From contig JACPZW010000034.1 of assembly GCA_016195265.1 (NCBI GenBank), positions 46,663 through 110,662 of the forward strand: 64,000 nt of DNA, given 5' to 3'. Both the position numbers and the translations under genes were made by a program. Origin of the DNA: Acidobacteriota bacterium (GTDB lineage Bacteria > Acidobacteriota > Vicinamibacteria > Vicinamibacterales > CAVVIG01). The notes below the pieces were generated by a model. The model saw only the letters and a list, made by a program, of their open reading frames with translations, searched no databases and was not told the DNA's origin. Shown here in pieces: positions 1 to 10,444 of the stretch; the first letter of the stretch is position 1, and the number at the start of each line of letters is the position of its first letter.

Positions 1-159
1 CACAATATTATTGGCTGTGGCCGTAGCATCGCCTGACACAACAAGTGTGCCTCTGACGAAAAGCTCACCGAAGATACCGGCCACGATGATAGTCAGATAC
101 AGCACGCCGCCGATTCGTGCATAAAATTGTGGCGAATGTTCAACGGTATGATTTGCCAT
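1..159 (-). CDS. DUF4386-family membrane protein, N-terminal part
   Basis: The gene runs off the left edge, so only the first 53 residues are visible. They start MANHTVEHSPQFYARIGG and continue into a hydrophobic stretch and a SGDATATANNI motif, which is the usual opening of DUF4386 proteins: a short cytoplasmic head with ARIGG, the first membrane helix, then an SGDA(T)A loop. The family is an integral membrane family of unknown function. The ATG at 157-159 has an AAGGAAA ribosome-binding sequence just upstream. The gene lies 19 nt after the stop of the preceding minus-strand gene, so the two may be cotranscribed. Family assignment is from memory of the motif; the rest of the protein is unseen. 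Confidence 0.75.
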   Translation of the reverse strand, partial: MANHTVEHSPQFYARIGGVLYLTIIVAGIFGELFVRGTLVVSGDATATANNIV

Positions 160-178
160 TTCGTTTCCTTCGACGACG

Positions 179-970
179 TTACGTCTTCGGCGAACGGCTC
201 TGCTTGAGGTACTGCGGACTGTAGGGCACGCCGTACGGCGTGTTCTGCTTGAACGCGGCCTTGTCGTGAGAGAACTGGTCCGCCGACTTGTTGATTGCCG
301 CAATCTCTTCCGCGGTGCAATCACGCATCGTGATCTCCTCGCGCGGCACGAAGAACACCTGGCCGATCGGCATGCTCTGCGTCGCCGTGATGCCTTCTCC
401 GGGCTGCAGCACGTAGCGGAACTCGGTCTCGTGCGCGTACCAGTCGGTCTCCACGCGAACGACGAGGATCGGCGCGATCGGCCGGTCGATCATGTTGATC
501 ACCGACGTGTAGACCGTGTCCCAGCCGGCCGGCGTCTGGAAGTTCGTCGAGCCGCGCAGCGAGAGCGCGCCGGGCGGCGTGCCGAGATCTTCGGGAACGA
601 TGAACGTCCGCGCGACGCGCAGCGCTTCTTCTTTTGAAATCGGCGGATTCGGCACGGCGAACGTGACCTCTTCCTTGATCGCGCCCATGCTGCCGAGCGG
701 AAGCGCCACGACGACGGAGAAGAGCGGGTCCCATTTGCCGCGCGGGCTGCTCAGGAAGTACGTGAACTGATACCGGCCGTCGCCGAGGAACTCGATGTGG
801 AACGATTCGTTTGCCTCGAGCGGCGGGTAGACGAGGTAGCCGAGCGCGCTGCCGGCTTCGAGGACGGGACAGTGACGCGCGTGCTGCGGGAGCAGGGGCC
901 GCTGCGCTTCACGACGCGGCTTGAGCCCGACGCCAGGGCGCCGCGAATTCGGATAGAGCCGTACTTCCAT
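179..970 (-). CDS. Hypothetical protein, possibly DUF6065-like
   Basis: This 263-residue protein has no signal peptide or membrane helix and is probably cytoplasmic. It contains a TPAGWDTVYTS segment followed by a VRVETDWYAHETEFRY segment and then a proline-rich VFFVPREE strand. That order (PPGW, then an ETDW box, then a V-F-P strand) resembles DUF6065 proteins, which have no assigned function. The match is remembered and partial. The C-terminus is polar (residues about 225-263, rich in K, Q and S). The start used is the most upstream ATG; the N-terminal 30 residues are arginine-rich and an internal start is possible. It precedes the DUF4386 gene on the same strand. Confidence 0.55.
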   Translation of the reverse strand: MEVRLYPNSRRPGVGLKPRREAQRPLLPQHARHCPVLEAGSALGYLVYPPLEANESFHIEFLGDGRYQFTYFLSSPRGKWDPLFSVVVALPLGSMGAIKEEVTFAVPNPPISKEEALRVARTFIVPEDLGTPPGALSLRGSTNFQTPAGWDTVYTSVINMIDRPIAPILVVRVETDWYAHETEFRYVLQPGEGITATQSMPIGQVFFVPREEITMRDCTAEEIAAINKSADQFSHDKAAFKQNTPYGVPYSPQYLKQSRSPKT

Positions 971-1008
971 CCGCGTATGGTAATGGATTTGTCTCGCGAG
1001 TCTCGTAG

Positions 1009-1029
1009 CGCGACCCTTTCAGGGTCGCG
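1009..1029. repeat. GC palindrome, REP-like
   Basis: CGCGACCCT, loop TTC, AGGGTCGCG form a perfect 9-bp stem. There is no T-run after either arm, so a plain intrinsic terminator is unlikely. It belongs with the other short GC palindromes in gaps of this window (1288, 12870, 18928, 24539). Confidence 0.6.
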
Positions 1030-1287
1030 ATTGTCGTCGCCGTCATCGACACATTCGCAAGCGTCGAAGCGGCAAAGCAAATGGTGAAGGTCTTTCAGGA
1101 TGTCTGACTACACGGAAAAGCAATCCACCCGCAGCATAATGTAACCGAGCTGCACATCCGGCGGCACCGACTGATGCCGGGCACGAGCGCGTTCGAGCCG
1201 CTCGTCGACCAGCGCCAGGTTGTTCGAGCGGCGAGCCGCGATCGTGCGCGGTATCAGTCGGGTGACGCCCTCGCGGCCGGCCCAAGT

Positions 1288-1303
1288 GCGGAGCAAGCTC
1301 CGC
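1288..1303. repeat. REP-like palindrome GCGGAGC-AA-GCTCCGC
   Basis: Perfect 7-bp arms with a 2-base loop, followed by CCCTACG. An almost identical copy lies at 18928-18945 and is followed by GCTACG. Two copies of the same palindrome in different gaps, with a similar right flank, mark this as a dispersed repeat and not a gene-specific terminator. Confidence 0.65.
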
Positions 1304-1318
1304 CCCTACGCGCAAGAT

Positions 1319-2143
1319 TCACGCTACGGGTGAAGAACGTGCGGCCAATTGATACGTGCCTGCCGCGAGCAGTGTCGCGTAGCCTTCGGCGACGAGCGCG
1401 CGGTTGCCGCGTCCGGCTTCGACTCGCGACAGACCGGTGACGCGCGCGAGCTCGCCGGGGATCGTCATGCCGGCGCTGGCGAGAAAGCAGCGCGCGATTT
1501 CTCGCAGCGCGGTGTCTCGATTGACGCGCTTGCGCAGTTCGTCGGGAAACCGTCCGACGCCGAGCGTCCAGATGTACGTGAACTTCGGCACGTAGTAGAC
1601 CTCGCTCGGCACCACGATCATCGCGGCCTGGAGTTCATCCATCGCGCGGCCGAACGCCACCCGATTCTTCACGCCGGACTCGTCGCGCAGGTCCGACGTC
1701 GCCATCTCCCATTCGCCGTGCAGCACTTTCAGCACCGCGCGCGCGTTCCTGCTGAGCCGCCTCTTCTCTTCAGCCTTGCGCACGCCCCAGACGGCGTGAA
1801 AGTACGGAATCATCCGGGGCGCGAGGAACGTCGCCTTGCCGCGCGCCAGCTTCGCGTAATAGACCTTGCCGCGCTTGATGAGGTCGTCCTTCAAGAGCCA
1901 CGTGGACGATGCCTCGGGATCCTTCTGGACGTTGCGCGGCAGCACGGCATCGCGTCGCCCGCAGACGGCCACGTACAGCGACGGCCCAGGTCGACGTGAA
2001 TCAGTGAGACACGCCGCGAAACCGACCTGCTCGATGAAACGCTCGGCGTCGTAGGCGCTCTCGACCTGCTGCGCCCCTTCGCGTCGCCAGCGCGCATCGC
2101 GGTACTCTTCGACGTCCGCTGGAATTTGTGGTTTCGGTCTCAT
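1319..2143 (-). CDS. AlkZ-related winged-helix protein
   Basis: The 274-residue protein resembles the AlkZ-related group of winged-helix proteins, distant relatives of the YcaQ/AlkZ DNA glycosylases that unhook interstrand crosslinks. Seen in the sequence: an [14 protein letters not shown] opening, a [18 protein letters not shown] box, an [13 protein letters not shown] segment, and a C-terminal part (about residues 125-270) of repeated winged-helix type with [16 protein letters not shown] and [11 protein letters not shown] cannot point to the catalytic QxQ-type motif of true AlkZ, so enzymatic activity is uncertain. It may bind DNA only. There is no obvious operon partner; the M3 peptidase gene ends 46 nt upstream on the same strand. 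Confidence 0.6.
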   Translation of the reverse strand: MRPKPQIPADVEEYRDARWRREGAQQVESAYDAERFIEQVGFAACLTDSRRPGPSLYVAVCGRRDAVLPRNVQKDPEASSTWLLKDDLIKRGKVYYAKLARGKATFLAPRMIPYFHAVWGVRKAEEKRRLSRNARAVLKVLHGEWEMATSDLRDESGVKNRVAFGRAMDELQAAMIVVPSEVYYVPKFTYIWTLGVGRFPDELRKRVNRDTALREIARCFLASAGMTIPGELARVTGLSRVEAGRGNRALVAEGYATLLAAGTYQLAARSSPVA

Positions 2144-2189
2144 GCGCGCCGGTGTCAGGCCATGATACCGGCAAGAAGGAGACGCCGAG

Positions 2190-4268
<2,079 letters not shown>

Positions 4269-4279
4269 TTTCGTGGTGC

Positions 4280-5566
4280 TTACCGGTAATCCGGGAAGTC
4301 GGGTTTCGTGTCCCTGAGGATCTCGATGACGGCCTGTCGATCGCCCGCTTTCAGCCCCGCGTGCCCGCCACGCGTTTCGGCGCCGGACAGAATCTCGATC
4401 ATTCGGCGGTAGACCGCGGTCTTCACGGACGCCGGCAATCCATCGAACGCCTCGGAGTAGATCATGTAGCTGCACGGGTACCGCAGCAGGCGCGTCTCAG
4501 CGTCGAGCTGACCGAACGATCGGCCCTTGCGATCCTTCGGAATCCTTGACTGCAGGCGGTCCGCGTAGCCGGTGCGCGGCGTGAGCGCCAGCGGGAGCGG
4601 CGCTTCGCCGACGAACAGGAAATAGTCCGCGAGCTGGTTGACGAGGACGCGAAGGGTGGCGTCGGTGGCGATCGCCGGCGCGCCGCTCGATGCGACGCGC
4701 GTTTCCCAGTTCAGCCGCGTCAGCAGATTGTTCGCGTGCATCTGATGATCGAACACGAGCAGCGCCACGTTGTCGCTGGCGGCGGAGAGATAGCCGCGGG
4801 TCTCGTGCGCGCCGTTCATCCAGTCCACGAACACCTGGTTCGACGTCGAGCCGCGTGGCGAGAAGGTGATGTTGCCCAGGTGCGCCCTCGTCGCATACGC
4901 GGCCGACGCGACTTCGGACGTCACGTAATAGCCGCCCCAGCGATCCGGATGCGGCGTCGTGTGGTCGACGTCGTTCGTCGCGCCCAGCTGCGACATCACC
5001 GTCCCATCGTCCGCGACCGTGCTGCTGCGCGAGAGAAATCCCGGCACGTCGAGCGTGCTCGACGACACGTGACAGCTGAGGCAGCTCGTCCGCCGCGCGA
5101 ACGTGGGCGCAGCGGCCGACTGATCGAGGGTATAGAAGATGACGCCCTGCTGTGGATCGTGCGCCGCGAGCTCGAGGACGGGCGCGCCGGCAATGTAGCC
5201 GACAGCGACGGAGTCGTTGAAATAGAGCGCGCGCGGATTCTGCGGACTTGTGTACGCGCTCTGCACGCCGGTCTTCGAAAAGACGAGCAGCTGCGATCCT
5301 TCCGGCACATCGAGCGCTTCAAGCACGGCCCGCAGATAGCCAGTTCGATCATCGCGCTGCAATGCTCGTCCGCCTGCAGCGAGCGACTGATTCAGCGTCG
5401 CCACGCGATCGGTCGTCGGCCGGCCGATGTATTGAATGGCAGGATGCTCGTGCAGCACGCCAGGCATCGGCGCCGGCTTTTGGCCGGACGTCAACGCGCC
5501 GGCGGCGATCGCAAAATAAAGCACGGCGGCACTCACCAGCAGACGGCCACGCCAGGGTGCACGCAT
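4280..5566 (-). CDS. Exported protein with one CxxCH heme motif
   Basis: A 428-residue exported protein with an N-terminal signal peptide (VSAAVLYFAIAAGALTSG). A single c-type heme motif, TSCLSCH, lies near residue 165, in the middle of the protein. It is not in a compact cytochrome c fold near the N-terminus. Around it are segments rich in aromatic residues and DRWGGYYVTSE, giving the look of a periplasmic redox or heme-sensing protein. I do not recognise a named family, though similar exported CLSCH proteins seem common in this phylum. It precedes and probably is cotranscribed with the M3 peptidase. A heme attachment site is seen; the function is unknown. Confidence 0.65.
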   Translation of the reverse strand: MRAPWRGRLLVSAAVLYFAIAAGALTSGQKPAPMPGVLHEHPAIQYIGRPTTDRVATLNQSLAAGGRALQRDDRTGYLRAVLEALDVPEGSQLLVFSKTGVQSAYTSPQNPRALYFNDSVAVGYIAGAPVLELAAHDPQQGVIFYTLDQSAAAPTFARRTSCLSCHVSSSTLDVPGFLSRSSTVADDGTVMSQLGATNDVDHTTPHPDRWGGYYVTSEVASAAYATRAHLGNITFSPRGSTSNQVFVDWMNGAHETRGYLSAASDNVALLVFDHQMHANNLLTRLNWETRVASSGAPAIATDATLRVLVNQLADYFLFVGEAPLPLALTPRTGYADRLQSRIPKDRKGRSFGQLDAETRLLRYPCSYMIYSEAFDGLPASVKTAVYRRMIEILSGAETRGGHAGLKAGDRQAVIEILRDTKPDFPDYR

Positions 5567-5606
5567 TCCAGCATTTTACCCCGTCCTCTTGACCCGGCGG
5601 TGGCCG

Positions 5607-5628
5607 TTACCCTAGAGTTCTAGGGTAA
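5607..5628. promoter_or_regulatory. Operator-like palindrome at the PadR start
   Basis: TTACCCTAGA, then GT, then TCTAGGGTAA: perfect 10-bp arms around a 2-base centre. The last A is also the first base of the padR-like ATG (5628-5630), so the site abuts the start codon and leaves no room for a normal Shine-Dalgarno sequence. PadR proteins are dimers that often repress their own operon, which makes this the likely autoregulatory operator. The mRNA may be leaderless. Confidence 0.7.
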
Positions 5629-5966
5629 TGCTGCGCCGCCACAGGAAGCCCGACGCCCTGCAGGGCACGCTCGACCTGCTCGTCCTCAAGACGCTCAGCT
5701 GCGGCCCGCATCACGGCTACGGTATCGCCGCGGACATTCAATCGATCTCCGACGACATCCTCCGTGTCGAAGAAGGCTCGCTCTATCCCGCGCTCCACCG
5801 CATGGAACATCTCGGCTGGATTACCGCCGAATGGCAGATGACGGAGAACAACCGCCGCGCGCGGCTCTATAAGCTGACACGCGCTGGACAGAGGCGTCTG
5901 GACGAAGAGCAGCTGAAGTGGGATCGGCTGATGAAAGCCGTCGGGAAAGTCCTGCGCTTCGCATAG
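5628..5966 (+). CDS. PadR-family transcriptional regulator
   Basis: A small winged-helix regulator of 112 residues. It shows the PadR signature: LQGTLDLLVLKTLSCGPHHGYGI, then RVEEGSLYPALHRMEHLGWI, then a wing and a RLYKLTRAGQRRL segment. PadR regulators of this length pair with large ADOP permeases in Acidobacteriota, as here, where the permease starts 11 nt downstream. The perfect palindrome ending on its start codon is the probable binding site, so the operon is likely self-repressed. The inducer is unknown. Confidence 0.93.
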   Translation: MLRRHRKPDALQGTLDLLVLKTLSCGPHHGYGIAADIQSISDDILRVEEGSLYPALHRMEHLGWITAEWQMTENNRRARLYKLTRAGQRRLDEEQLKWDRLMKAVGKVLRFA

Positions 5967-5977
5967 GAGAGAGGTCG

Positions 5978-8626
5978 ATGGGCTGGCTTCGGCGTCTGAG
6001 TGGCAGCTTCACCCGCACCGGCCACGACTTCGATGATGAAGCGCGCTTTCACATCGACGCCCGCACCGACGAGTACGTGCAGGACGGGATGGATCCAGAC
6101 GAAGCTCGGCAGGCGGCGTTACGGCGATTCGGGAGCACGACGGTGACGAAAGAGCGCACGCAGGATGCCGACATGTTCAAATGGATTCACGACCTCCGCC
6201 GCGACACGGGCTACGCGCTCCGGATGCTGTGGCGCAGTCCCGGATTCTCTTTCCTGGCGATTCTCTGCCTCACGCTCGGCATCGGCGCCAACGCCGCGGT
6301 GTTCAGCTGGATCGAAGGCATCCTCCTTCGTCCGTATCCGCTCGTCGTCGATCAGGACCGGCTGTTCGCCGTCACGGGCACCAATCGCGGCGCTCCAGGC
6401 AACAGCGACGTCTCGTGGCCCGACTGGCTCGAGCTGCAGCGGAACAGCACGCGGGTCGAGGCGTTCATCGGCGAGAAGATCACCGGAAGCACGCTCAGCA
6501 TCGGCGACCGCGCCGAGCGCGCGTCCGGCAGCATGGTCTCGGCGAACTACTTCGACGCGATCGGCGTGCATCCGATTCTGGGGCGCGGCTTCGAGCCGGG
6601 CGAAGACTCGGGACGCAACGCCCATCCGGTGACGGTGATCAGCTATCAGATCTGGCAGGAACGCTTTCGCGGCGATCCGGCCGTCATCGGGAAGACGCAG
6701 GTGCTCGCCGGCTTGCCGCACACGATCGTCGGCGTCATGCCGAACGGCTTTTACGGGACGTTCGTCGGCTACGCGTTCCAGTTCTGGGTGCCGGTGTCGA
6801 TGCAGGCGCAGTTCGACGCGGGGGTCTACAAACTGGAAGATCGCGGATCGCGATGGATAGAAGGATACGTGCGGCTCAAACCCGGCGTGACGATCGAGCA
6901 GGCGCAGGCGGAGTTGTCCGGCATCGCCGCGCGTCTCGAGACCGACTATCCGGACACGAACCGCGGCCGCGGTATCCGGCTCTGGCCGCTGTGGCAGACG
7001 CCGTTCAACAACGCCGGCGCGCTGCTTCCCACGCTCGGCATCTCGCTCGTGGTCGTGCTCTCGGTGCTGCTGATCGCGTGCGCGAATGTCGGCAATCTGC
7101 TGCTCGTCCGCGCATTCGCCCGGCAGCAGGAGATGACGATTCGACTCTCGGTCGGCGCCGGCCGCGGCCGGCTCGTGAAGCAGCTGCTGACAGAAGGCTT
7201 GATGCTGTCGATGTTTGCCGCGGCGGGCGGATTCGTGGTCGCAAACTGGCTGCGAAACGCGCTGGCGCTGCTGACACCGCCGCGCGGCGGCGTTCTGCTG
7301 CGTCTGCCGGGCGAGCTGGATTGGCGCGTGCTCGCGCTCTGTGCGGGCGTGTGCCTCGCCTCGACGCTGTTGTTCGCGCTCGTGCCGGCGGTGTTGACGA
7401 GCAATATCGATCTCGCGGGCGCGCTGCGCTCAGAGTCCGGCGGCGTGGTCGGCTCGCGCAGCCGAGCCTGGGTGCGGTCGACGCTCGTGCTGGTGCAGGT
7501 GTCGTTGAGCTTCGTCCTGCTGGTCGGCGCAGGTCTGTTGATCAAGAGCCTGCAAGCCGTTCGAAGCGCCAGCCCCGGCTTCTCGACCGAAGGCGTGCTC
7601 GCGACCGGAGTGGATCTGTTTACGGCGGGCTACGACCCGCAGCGCGCGAAGAACGTTCAGGACGAGCTCGTCGATCGCCTTCAGGCGATCGGCGGGGTCG
7701 AATCGGCGGCGTTCGCCCGCATGACGCCGTTCAGCTATCGCACCTACTCGACGGCGCCGATCGCCGTGGACGGCTACGACGCGCCGCCCGACCAGCAGCC
7801 GACGGCGGACTACAACGAAATCGGCCCAGGATACCTCTCGACGATGGGCATCCCGCTCGTGGCCGGCCGGGAGTTCACGCGCGCCGACAACGAAACGGCA
7901 CAGTTGGTCGCGATCGTGGACGAGACGGCGGCCGCGCAGTTCTGGCGGGGCGCCGATCCAGTCGGCCGGCGCGTGCAGGTGCGGGGCCGGTGGATGCAGA
8001 TCGTCGGCCTCGCGCGCACCGCGAAGTACCGGAACTTGATCGAGACGCCGAGGCCGTTCCTGTACGTCCCGCTGCGGCAGAATTTTTCGGCCACCACGGC
8101 GTTGCTGATCAGGACCGCGCAGGGGCCGGCGGCGCTCCGGCCGGCGCTGGTGCGCGAGATCCACGCGCTCGATCCGAACGTGGCGCCGTCGGAGCTGATC
8201 ACGATGCGCGAGCAGGTGGACCGCACGACGGCCGCGCAGCGGATCTCGGTCACGATCCTCGTCGTCTTCGGCGGGCTTGCGCTCGTGCTGGCGGCGATCG
8301 GCCTCTACGGCGTGATGGCGGCAACGGTGGCGCAGAGCACGCGCGAGCTGGCGCTGCGGATGGCGCTTGGCGCCAACGCGTCGGACCTGCTGCGGCTCGT
8401 GCTGTCGAAGGGCCTCGCGCTGACCGCCGGCGGCATTGTGCTGGGACTGATCGCGGCGTTCCAGGCGACCCGCCTGCTGGGCTACCTCTTATATAAGGTA
8501 GGGCCCCGCGACCCGCTCGCTTTTGGATCGGCGTTCGTCGTAATCGCCCTGGCGTCCTTCATTGCGTGCGTGGTGCCCGCATGGCGGGCGACGCGGACGG
8601 ATCCGCTGCGCGCGCTCAGGGGCTGA
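5978..8626 (+). CDS. ADOP-family ABC permease (MacB/FtsX duplicated)
   Basis: This 882-residue inner-membrane protein has the layout of acidobacterial duplicated orphan permeases. A cytoplasmic prefix domain (about residues 15-60, FDDEARFHIDARTDEYV) is followed by two copies of a MacB periplasmic core plus FtsX membrane domain. The first FtsX half is near residues 360-480 (LLIACANVGNLLLVRAFARQQE), the second near 765-880 (AAIGLYGVMAATVAQSTRELALRMALGA). No ATPase gene is adjacent, the usual situation for ADOP. The start at 5978 follows GGAGAGAGGTCG; an in-frame start 60 nt earlier would overlap padR and is less likely. Its 3' end overlaps the convergent rsmH-like gene by 11 nt. The substrate is unknown. 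Confidence 0.9.
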   Translation: MGWLRRLSGSFTRTGHDFDDEARFHIDARTDEYVQDGMDPDEARQAALRRFGSTTVTKERTQDADMFKWIHDLRRDTGYALRMLWRSPGFSFLAILCLTLGIGANAAVFSWIEGILLRPYPLVVDQDRLFAVTGTNRGAPGNSDVSWPDWLELQRNSTRVEAFIGEKITGSTLSIGDRAERASGSMVSANYFDAIGVHPILGRGFEPGEDSGRNAHPVTVISYQIWQERFRGDPAVIGKTQVLAGLPHTIVGVMPNGFYGTFVGYAFQFWVPVSMQAQFDAGVYKLEDRGSRWIEGYVRLKPGVTIEQAQAELSGIAARLETDYPDTNRGRGIRLWPLWQTPFNNAGALLPTLGISLVVVLSVLLIACANVGNLLLVRAFARQQEMTIRLSVGAGRGRLVKQLLTEGLMLSMFAAAGGFVVANWLRNALALLTPPRGGVLLRLPGELDWRVLALCAGVCLASTLLFALVPAVLTSNIDLAGALRSESGGVVGSRSRAWVRSTLVLVQVSLSFVLLVGAGLLIKSLQAVRSASPGFSTEGVLATGVDLFTAGYDPQRAKNVQDELVDRLQAIGGVESAAFARMTPFSYRTYSTAPIAVDGYDAPPDQQPTADYNEIGPGYLSTMGIPLVAGREFTRADNETAQLVAIVDETAAAQFWRGADPVGRRVQVRGRWMQIVGLARTAKYRNLIETPRPFLYVPLRQNFSATTALLIRTAQGPAALRPALVREIHALDPNVAPSELITMREQVDRTTAAQRISVTILVVFGGLALVLAAIGLYGVMAATVAQSTRELALRMALGANASDLLRLVLSKGLALTAGGIVLGLIAAFQATRLLGYLLYKVGPRDPLAFGSAFVVIALASFIACVVPAWRATRTDPLRALRG

Positions 8627-9689
8627 GGGGGGAATCCACCGCACGCACCGCCCACCGCAGCTTTGCGGACGCGGCGCGGCGATTCGCGAAGGTTTCGTCC
8701 TTCGTCGAGCGAATCACCTCGCCTGCGATGGCGGAATAGATTCCGCTCCGGTACCCCGCCTGAAACGCCTTCTTCACCCGCCGGTCTTCGCCGGAGTGAA
8801 ACGTGATCATCGCGACACGACCGCCCGGCGCGAGACACCGCGGCAGCGATCGCAGCAGCGCATCGAGCGCCGAGAACTCGTCGTTCACCGCAATGCGCAG
8901 GGCCTGGAACGTCCGGCGCACGGACATTTTGATATCGGTCTTCTCGAGACGAGGAAGCGCCTTGCCGAGACCGGCGCGCACGAGACGATCGACCGCGTGG
9001 GTCGTGTCGAGCGGCTGCAGCTTCAGCAGGTGAGCGATCAGCGGCGCGTGCGGCTCGTCGGCGTTCTCCTGGAGCAGCCGGACCAAATCCTCTTCGCTCG
9101 ACCGCGCGATCAGCTGCGCCGCCGACTCGCCGCGCCGTGGATTCATCCGCATGTCGAGCGGACCGACGCCCTTGTAGCTGAAGCCGCGATCGGGATTGTC
9201 GAACTGCATCGACGAGACGCCGAGGTCCGCCAGGATCATATCGACGCGCGTCAGCCCTTCGGCGGCGAGCGCCTTCGGCAGGCCCGCGAAGTTCGCGTGC
9301 CGCGCGACGAACTCGTCCGGCCCGAAGCCGGACGCCCGCAGCCGCGCTTCCGTGCGCGGCAGCTCGAGCGGATCGACATCGATCCCGATGACGCGGCCGC
9401 CTGGCCGCACGCGATCCAGAAGCGCCCGCGCGTGACCGCCGCCGCCGAGCGTGCAGTCCACCGCGACTTCGCCGGCGCGCGGACGAAGGCAGCGCAGGAC
9501 TTCGTCCACCATGATCGGAAGGTGCATGCCCGCCGGCGTCTTGCCGGAGGCGATCACCTTCTTCACATCCGCCGGGTACCGCTCGGAGTCCAGCTCTTTG
9601 TACTTGTCGTGAAACGCCCGCGGGTTCTTGCCGCGGTAGCGCCGGCGCCGTGTGTGCGCCGGCGGCGAATCAGTGGGCCTCTCGGGCAC
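8616..9689 (-). CDS. rsmH: RsmH-like 16S rRNA m4C1402 methyltransferase
   Basis: A SAM-dependent methyltransferase of the RsmH (MraW) family, which methylates N4 of C1402 in 16S rRNA. Visible landmarks are HLPIMVDEVLRCL, the SAM-binding AVDCTLGGGGHARALLD, IGIDVDPLEL, the catalytic-region LADLGVSSMQFDNPDRGFSY, LDMRMN, and a C-terminal MITFHSGEDRRVKKAF. The best start is a GTG at 9687-9689, giving 357 residues; a longer frame exists but would run through the small gene upstream. The normal rsmH sits in the division/cell-wall cluster, whereas this one is isolated. It has an unusual basic N-terminal extension (about residues 10-40), so it may be a paralogue. Confidence 0.85.
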   Translation of the reverse strand: MPERPTDSPPAHTRRRRYRGKNPRAFHDKYKELDSERYPADVKKVIASGKTPAGMHLPIMVDEVLRCLRPRAGEVAVDCTLGGGGHARALLDRVRPGGRVIGIDVDPLELPRTEARLRASGFGPDEFVARHANFAGLPKALAAEGLTRVDMILADLGVSSMQFDNPDRGFSYKGVGPLDMRMNPRRGESAAQLIARSSEEDLVRLLQENADEPHAPLIAHLLKLQPLDTTHAVDRLVRAGLGKALPRLEKTDIKMSVRRTFQALRIAVNDEFSALDALLRSLPRCLAPGGRVAMITFHSGEDRRVKKAFQAGYRSGIYSAIAGEVIRSTKDETFANRRAASAKLRWAVRAVDSPLSP

Positions 9690-9697
9690 GCGGTATT

Positions 9698-9892
9698 CTA
9701 TCCAGTGATCGTTTCGATCAGGCCGATCAGCCAGCACATCGGGCACCCTCGCATGGCGACGATGGCCAGCACGAGGGCGCCGATGGCGAACGCGGGCTCT
9801 GACGACTGATACAGGTATGCCCACGAGAGCAATGTCGCGGCGGTCACGCCTTTGATGAGGTGCGCGACGACGGTCCTGCTGCCAAAGATCAC
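9698..9892 (-). CDS. Small membrane protein with CPMCW motif
   Basis: A 64-residue protein with two hydrophobic segments (about residues 14-28 and 34-48) and an RGCPMCWLIGLIETI end. The paired cysteines (CPMC) beside the second helix suggest a thiol or metal site at the membrane face. It resembles the short inner-membrane domains of the DUF2892/YgaP type, but the match is weak. It ends 8 nt before the rsmH-like GTG and so may share its transcript. Function unknown. Confidence 0.6.
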   Translation of the reverse strand: MIFGSRTVVAHLIKGVTAATLLSWAYLYQSSEPAFAIGALVLAIVAMRGCPMCWLIGLIETITG

Positions 9893-9902
9893 GGCGTCGC
9901 TC

Positions 9903-10409
9903 CTACTTTTTGCTGTCGCTTGTGACAGCGCGATGAAATGCGATCGGCTTCGAGATCGATCCTTCTTTCCACGTGCCGGCCAATTCGGTGCCCGTCCCGC
10001 TCAGCGTTCCTGAAAACGATCCGTCGACCACAGTCGTTTCGAATCTGACGTTGGATCCGCTCTGCGTTACGCGCACCGGTATCTGCAGTCCGCCCTCGCT
10101 CAGGTTGACGAGGGTGCCGGTCGCCGTGCCGTTTGCGTGATTCGTCAGCGTCAGCGTGACACGATTCCCGGGGTCCTCGACCGTGCTGGTCCACGTGCCT
10201 TCGAGGTTCTTGCCGATCGGGGCGCTTGTCAACGGAGGCGCCACTCTCGCGTCGCCCATCCGTGTCAGGATGAACGGCACCGAGCCGCCCGCGCCCGCAA
10301 ACGTCCCCGAGATCGTCTTGCCATCGTCTGAGAGATCGCCGGTCATCGTTTGATCCGTGCGCGCCAGGAGCGACGCGGTGAGCGCGACGATGTGAGTGTA
10401 GGAACGCAT
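9903..10409 (-). CDS. Exported beta-rich protein, probably internally deleted
   Basis: The 168-residue product starts with a short signal-like segment (MRSYTHIVALTASLLA). It runs at once into TDQTMTGDLSDDGKTISGTF, which reads like the middle of a beta-strand repeat. A second similar unit follows (TWTSTVEDPGNRVTLTLTN and VDGSFSGTLSGTGTELAGTW), so the mature protein looks like tandem lipocalin-like or beta-sandwich units. The abrupt join suggests that the first unit lost its start. The upstream neighbour is a decayed ABC gene, so the whole stretch may be eroding. I chose the ATG at 10407-10409 because the signal sequence begins there. Confidence 0.5.
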   Translation of the reverse strand: MRSYTHIVALTASLLARTDQTMTGDLSDDGKTISGTFAGAGGSVPFILTRMGDARVAPPLTSAPIGKNLEGTWTSTVEDPGNRVTLTLTNHANGTATGTLVNLSEGGLQIPVRVTQSGSNVRFETTVVDGSFSGTLSGTGTELAGTWKEGSISKPIAFHRAVTSDSKK

Positions 10410-10444
10410 GGGACTGTCCTTTCTTGTCAAACGAGTTGTCGATG

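Larger units (their letters stand above)
971..1318. other. Gap with palindromes and a possible gene remnant
   Basis: No convincing gene fills this stretch of about 350 bases. It holds two short GC palindromes (listed separately) and a minus-strand open frame of 62 codons (1108-1296). The last part of that frame (about 35 residues, with LALVDERLERARARHQSVPPDVQLGYIML) reads like real protein, while its start does not. It could be the tail of a decayed gene, but I cannot name the family. Confidence 0.35.

Noticed and set aside
5978..8626. Complete MacAB-type efflux system
   Set aside because: There is no ATPase or MacA-like gene adjacent; the prefix domain and duplication identify an ADOP orphan permease.
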